A DNA stretch of 64,000 nt. Origin: Plotosus lineatus (Eukaryota; Chordata; Actinopteri; Siluriformes; Plotosidae). How positions within the stretch are numbered: the stretch's first letter is position 1; every line of letters starts with the position of its first letter. The DNA is taken from assembly GCA_024760905.1 (NCBI GenBank), contig CM045738.1:46158297-46222296 (forward strand), read 5' to 3'. Shown in pieces: positions 59,828-64,000 of the stretch. The notes under the pieces were generated by a model that searched no databases, was not told the origin of the DNA, and saw only the letters and a list, made by a program, of their open reading frames with translations. The position numbers and the translations under genes are program-made.

Positions 59828-60803
59828 CTTCTTCTTTTCCTTTCGGCTGTTCCCTTCAGGGGTCGTCACAGCAAATGATCTGCCTCCATCTCTCCCTATC
59901 CTCTGCATCTTCTACTCTTACTCCAACGACCTTCATGTCCGCTTTCACCGCATCCATAAATCTTCTCTTTGGTCTTCCTCTGGGCCTTTTGCCTGGTAGT
60001 TCCAACCTCAGCATCCTACGACCAATATACTCACTATCCCTCCTCTGTACATGTCCAAACCATCTCAATCTAGCCTCTCTGACTTTGTCTCCAAAACATC
60101 TAACATGTGCTGTCCCTCTGATGTACTCATTTCTGATCCTATCCATCCTCGTTACTCCCAAAGAGAACCTCAACATTTTCATCTCTGCTACCTCCAGCTC
60201 TGCCTCCTGTATTTTCCCCAGGGCCACTGTCTCTAAACCATACAACATTGCTGGCCTCATCACCGTCTTGTACACTTTTCCCTTCATTCTTGCCGATACT
60301 CTCCTATCACACATCACACCGGACACTTTTCTCCATCCATTCCAACCTGCCTGCACGCGCTTCTTCACCTCTTTTCCACACTCTCCATTGCTCTGGATTG
60401 TTGAGCCTAAGTACTTAAAATCCTCCACCTTCTTTATCTCTGCCCCCTGTAACCTCACCGTTCCTCTTGGGTCCTTGTCGTTCACACACATGTATTCTGT
60501 CTTACTAAGACTAACCTTCAATCCCCTCCTTTCCAGGGCATACCTCCACCTCTCTAGATTTTCCTCCACTTGTTCTCTGCTCTCACTACAGATCACAATG
60601 TCATCTGCAAACATCATAGTCCACGGAGATTCTTGTCTAACCTCATCTGTTAGCCTGTCCATCACCATAGCAAACAAGAAGGGGCTGAGAGCTGACCCTT
60701 GATGCAGTCCCACCTCCACCTTGAACTCTTCTGTCACACCGACAGCACACCTCACCACTGTCTTACATCTATCATACATGTCCTGCACCACTCTAACATA
60801 CTT
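59828..60803 (-). mobile_element. RTE-type LINE, 5'-truncated copy 3
   Basis: Minus strand. The 3' end at 59828-59880 has GGGAACAGCCGAAAGGAAAA and an AAGAAG tail; the 5' truncation is at 60803. Flanked by AAA(C/T)TCAGAGTTTTATT at 59811-59827 and 60804-60820 (one mismatch). Confidence 0.9.
59856..60791 (-). pseudogene. RTE reverse transcriptase C-terminal ORF (311 codons)
   Basis: An open frame from just before the LHQGSALSPFLF block (29-40) through the FADD box (61-64), YLGSTIQSNGECG, LYGLETVALGK and WFGHVQRRDSEYIG to KRPRGRPKRRFMDAVK. It lacks the fingers and the first catalytic Asp block, so it is inactive. Nearly identical in layout to the copy at 2199-3674. Confidence 0.9.
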
Positions 60804-60864
60804 AAATTCAGAGTTTTATTATACTCTCAAATTGTTGGTCTTTTTTTCAATTTAGTTGTATTCA

Positions 60865-60866
<2 letters not shown>

Positions 60867-60918
<52 letters not shown>

Positions 60919-60922
60919 TTTT
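60867..60922. repeat. (AT)n followed by T run
   Basis: AT array 60867-60910 then T12. Confidence 0.93.
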
Positions 60923-61185
60923 AATTGCTAGTGGATAAGACTTAAGGTTAGCATTGCTTACACTAGCTGGCAGGATTATTGTCATTCTAATTTTATTCCA
61001 CAGAAAGGAACAGCACATGGACTTAAAGAATTTGATGTTTTTATTTTTAGCCATTTTCCACTAAATTTGATTTTATTGTCCTGTGGGGAAGAACACCCGT
61101 GCAGTTCCTGGCATTGTGCCCTGCAAGCTGTTAGTTCATCTTTCTATTCAAGGTCGTGGAATGACTGTTAAATATAATTAAACTG

Positions 61186-61374
61186 GGGCAGCATGGTGGT
61201 GTAATGTTAGCATATCCACTACAACGAGAAGCAAGAAGGTCCTGGGTTTGAGTCCTGGGTTTGTAAAGGTCATTTTTGAAAGGAGTTTGCATGTTCTCCC
61301 TGTGCTTGGGTGGGTTTCTTCTGGGTGCTCCAGTTTCCTTCCACAGTCCAAAGACAGACACAGTTTGAAGTTGG

Positions 61375-61451
<77 letters not shown>

Positions 61452-61520
61452 GTCCTGTGACGGTCTGGTTGGCTATGGTTTAGGGTGAACCCCACCTTCA
61501 CCCTGAGATAGACATATGCA
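61186..61520 (+). mobile_element. SINE family B, diverged, containing a (GT)n expansion
   Basis: Head GGGGCAGCATGGTGGTGTAA, GGTCCTGGGTTTGAGTCC, GGAGTTTGCATGTTCTCCCT, GTTTCCTTCCACAGTCCAAA. A (GT)36 run (61378-61451) replaces the usual centre, then GTGACGGTCTGGTTGGC and GGTGAACCCCACCTTCACCC. Confidence 0.65.
61378..61451. repeat. (GT)36 microsatellite
   Basis: Uninterrupted GT units inside a SINE copy. Confidence 0.95.
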
Positions 61521-62505
61521 TTCTAGCAACCCTAGTGAGATACATCAGTCAGGAAAATTAATTATGAATTAATTAATAGAATGAATGTATAATTCATGAT
61601 GTTATATCATATCATGAGCATTTTTCAAAAATAAAAAAACTAATTATTCGAAGTGTTTGTTTTTATGAACGGTACTTATTTTTGTTCATGCGATTATAAA
61701 TAATTCTGTAATTTTAAAAAATATTGGAGGGTGAAACATGTAAATATGATCAAATATTAATTCATATTTTTCCACCAGTGCTTCACATACCCGGTTTTGT
61801 AATTAAACATCTCGCACTTTTTCTTGGTCAAACTCTAATTTACAGCTTTACCGCTGACTGTTACAAACCACCGACTGAAAACTTCTCTTTACGGAAAATG
61901 TCACCATATCAGCAGAATAATAAATAAGACCGTGCTTTATAATGTGTTTATGTGCTGAGCTATAAAAATCAGACAAAACCTTTCTGATGAGCGAACAGAG
62001 CCGAATCTCTGATCTCAGGGTCGACTGAAACAGGACACAGAAACACTAAATGTGGAGGACATCTTGTTCCAAGGTAAAAACTTTTGTTTTCTGTTTTCTC
62101 AGGCCAGGGCTTCTGTTCCAGATCAGGATTTGTATTTTTTTTTTTTTTTTTCCAAAATAAACCCGAACTAATGAGGACAAATTCCTGGGATCTTTCAGTT
62201 GAAAATGAAGGATGGGAAAGCAGGTGAAAGGTCAGAGAGCAGCATGGGCTTGCGAGACTGTTAAGAATGACATCATGTCTACTCATGGATTTCGGTCTTG
62301 ACAATAAATAATATTTGTCTTCAGGACAGAGAAGTCTGACGGATGATAATGATAATAGTCGTGTTTGTGTAGATGCTGAAGATCCATTCATAAATAGATT
62401 CAAGCTTGATAGGATGAAATGCCCCAAATTTATTTGGAATTTAATTGGACTGGAAGAGCAGTTGTAAATCACATTATCATAAATATTCTGTTTCTCAGAT
62501 TTCTC
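61521..62505. other. Unassigned DNA
   Basis: AT-rich, with a T19 run at about 62134. A minus-strand open frame (61969-62472) has no recognisable domain and is probably not coding. Confidence 0.4.
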
Positions 62506-62880
62506 TTTTCCTTTCAGCTGTTCCCTTCAGGGGTCACCACAGCGAATCATCTGCCTTCATCTTCATATCTTCATGGAACACATATTAATGAGTCGCATGT
62601 TTGATTTGGTTCATAGGTTTTTACATTGGATGTCCTTCCCGACACAACCCTTTAGCAAGGGGCAGAAACACGCTGACGGCTTTGCAGCTCCTCTTGTCGA
62701 AGGCCAGCAATGGTACTTTTACATGAACCTCTCACCATAGACAGTGGGAGACATGGCCGGCCTTTGATAACCCAGTTAGTGCACTGGGGGGACAGTGGAA
62801 ACCTTGTGGAGAGTGGGACTTTAATCCCTAATCCTAGGGTCAGTGACCCAGCACCTTTGACCACCAGGCCACCACCGGCC
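62506..62880 (-). mobile_element. SINE A, RTE-tail type, complete
   Basis: Minus strand: head GCCGGTGGTGGCCTGGTGGT, eroded box B, body CACTAACTGGGTTATCAAAG, tail GATGATTCGCTGTGGTGACC and GGGAACAGCTGAAAGGAAAA. Confidence 0.82.
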
Positions 62881-63039
62881 TACCTTATAATAATCTGTTT
62901 AATATGAAAATATCAGTCGTGTAAACACTCGATCAGATCTTCACTCTTCACGTGTCAGCTTTTATGTATGCTCAGTACACGTTTGTGCAAACTCCATGAC
63001 AGCAGAGTAAACCAGCTTTGTGCAGTTGTGGAAGGAGCC

Positions 63040-64000
63040 TGTGATTTGATTTTTTTGTAGCGGCATGGTGGGAGGAGACAATGGTGTGAAGATTGCTTTG
63101 ATAATAATGGGAGGAGACTGTGGTCTGATTATTTGCAGTGAAATTGTGGAAGGACAAGGACAGTGGTGGCTAGTGGTAAAGGGCGCTGGATCGCTGATCC
63201 TTAGGTTGGGGGTTCGAGTCCCACGCTTCACAAGGTTGTCACTGTGTGTCGTCGTGTGTGTCGTCCCCCCCCCCCCCCCCCCCCGTGCAGCTAACTGGGT
63301 TATCAAAGGCCGGCCATGTCTCTCACTGTCTATGGTGAGAGGTTCATGGAAAAGAACCGTTGCTGACTTTCGTAAAGAGGAGCTGCAAAGCCGTCAGCGT
63401 GTTTGTTTCTTCCGTACGATGGCCTAGCGAGCTGTCCAGGGTGTACTCTGCCCTCACTCGGATTCGGCTGGGATGGGTGCCAGCCTCTCCGCGACCCTAA
63501 TTACGATTAAGCGGTTACAGAAAATGAAATGAATGAAATTGTGGAAGGAGACTGTGGTCTAATTGGCTGCAGTGACATTGTGAGAGAAGACTGTGGACTG
63601 ATTGGTTGCGCTGACATAGTGGGAGGAGACTGATCTGTTTGGTTGCAGTAACATAATGAGAGGAGACTGTGATCTGATTGGTTCCAGCGATATTTTGGAA
63701 AGAGATAGTGGTCTGATAGATTGCAGTGACACTGCGGGAGTAATTTGTGATCTGACGAGTTGGATTGACATTGTGGGAGGGGACTGTGGTCTGATTGCAG
63801 TGACATTGTGAAATGACACTCTGGTCTGATTGGTTGAACTCACAGTGGGTGGAGACTGTGATCTGATTGTTTGTATTAAGATAATGGGAGGAAACTGCGA
63901 TGTGGTTGGTGGCAGTGACATTGTGGGATGAGGCTGTGGTCTGATTAGTCGAAGTGACATTGTAGGAGAATGTGATTGGTTGCAGACATAGTGTTTGAGC
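63040..64000. repeat. Diverged 39-bp minisatellite, interrupted by a SINE
   Basis: The unit is approximately CAGTGACATTGTGGGAGGAG followed by ACTGTGGTCTGATTGGTTG (39 bp). About 3 units lie at 63050-63154 and about 12 at 63535-64000, continuing past the window edge. Units differ by substitutions and small indels. The SINE at 63155-63533 separates the two blocks. Confidence 0.85.
63155..63533 (+). mobile_element. SINE A, L2-tail type, complete
   Basis: Head GACAGTGGTGGCTAGTGG, box B GGTTCGAGTCCC, a C18 run, body CAGCTAACTGGGTTATCAAA, L2-type tail (GACCCTAATTACGATTAAGC, GGTTACAGAAAATGAA). Perfect duplication TGAAATTGTGGAAGGA at 63139-63154 and 63534-63549. Confidence 0.93.

Larger units (their letters stand above)
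59110..60810 (+). mobile_element. hAT element copy 2 with transposase tail, split by an RTE LINE
   Basis: Positions 59110-59560 repeat 50735-51180. Unlike that copy it continues into coding sequence for the transposase C-terminus (59560-59757). It ends in AAACTCAGAGTTTTATT, where an RTE LINE has inserted; the host resumes at 60804. Confidence 0.65.

Noticed and set aside
61969..62472. A 167-codon minus-strand open frame
   Set aside because: No recognisable domain, contains a poly-Lys run from a homopolymer, and has no splice or start context.
63507..63960. Minus-strand open frames of 99 and 133 codons with a 13-residue period
   Set aside because: The frame stays open because the minisatellite unit is 39 bp; no start context, splice sites or domain.

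Overview
The window looks like nuclear DNA of a ray-finned (teleost) fish. Genes are split by GT-AG introns, intergenic and intronic DNA is packed with fish-type transposable elements, and microsatellites are long and frequent. Two protein-coding genes are recognisable by their own exons, both on the minus strand. GGT7 (gamma-glutamyltransferase 7) occupies about 1.1-22.8 kb: seven coding exons give the first 334 residues, and the rest of the gene lies left of position 1. TP53INP2 (the autophagy and nuclear-receptor cofactor also called DOR) occupies about 38.3-42.9 kb, complete in three coding exons (270 residues), with a likely non-coding first exon and promoter near 53.7-54.2 kb. The two genes are also close neighbours on human chromosome 20q11, which supports the identification.

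Layout. 1-1.08 kb: fragments of DNA transposons. 1.09-8.5 kb: GGT7 exons 7 to 2, with introns holding an RTE-type LINE (2.2-3.7 kb), a tRNA-derived SINE (4.25-4.56 kb) and a pogo-like MITE split by a restriction-like-endonuclease (RLE) LINE (5.1-7.1 kb). 8.5-22.6 kb: the 14-kb GGT7 intron 1, a hub of nested insertions: two TIR elements, an old DNA transposon hosting an internally deleted RTE LINE, an APE-type LINE at 16.0-19.4 kb, SINEs and hAT pieces. 22.6-23.0 kb: GGT7 exon 1 and its CpG-rich promoter side. 23.0-38 kb: intergenic, with a Penelope-type fragment carrying an apparent hammerhead ribozyme (23.17-23.22 kb), a second RLE LINE (24.8-30.9 kb) interrupted by an L2/Rex1-like LINE (27.65-30.04 kb), and several SINEs. 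38.3-54.2 kb: TP53INP2 and its introns, including a pair of pogo-like MITEs. 54.2-64 kb: intergenic repeats, an hAT transposase tail, a third RTE LINE copy, and a 39-bp minisatellite at the right edge into which a SINE has jumped.

The most notable signals are: (1) a 55-nt minus-strand sequence at 23169-23223 that fits every conserved position of a type I hammerhead ribozyme, with the tiny palindromic stem III typical of Penelope-like elements; (2) a GGT7 intron-1 donor site that is itself the edge of a CA/TG microsatellite; (3) one tRNA-headed SINE body joined to two unrelated LINE tails (RTE type and L2 type), with clean target-site duplications for both forms; and (4) several insertions with directly readable target-site duplications, which allow the nesting order to be worked out.

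Limits: transposon clade names are from recalled family features, not searches. Exon boundaries come from splice consensus, reading-frame phase and recalled human homologues. No RNA evidence is available.
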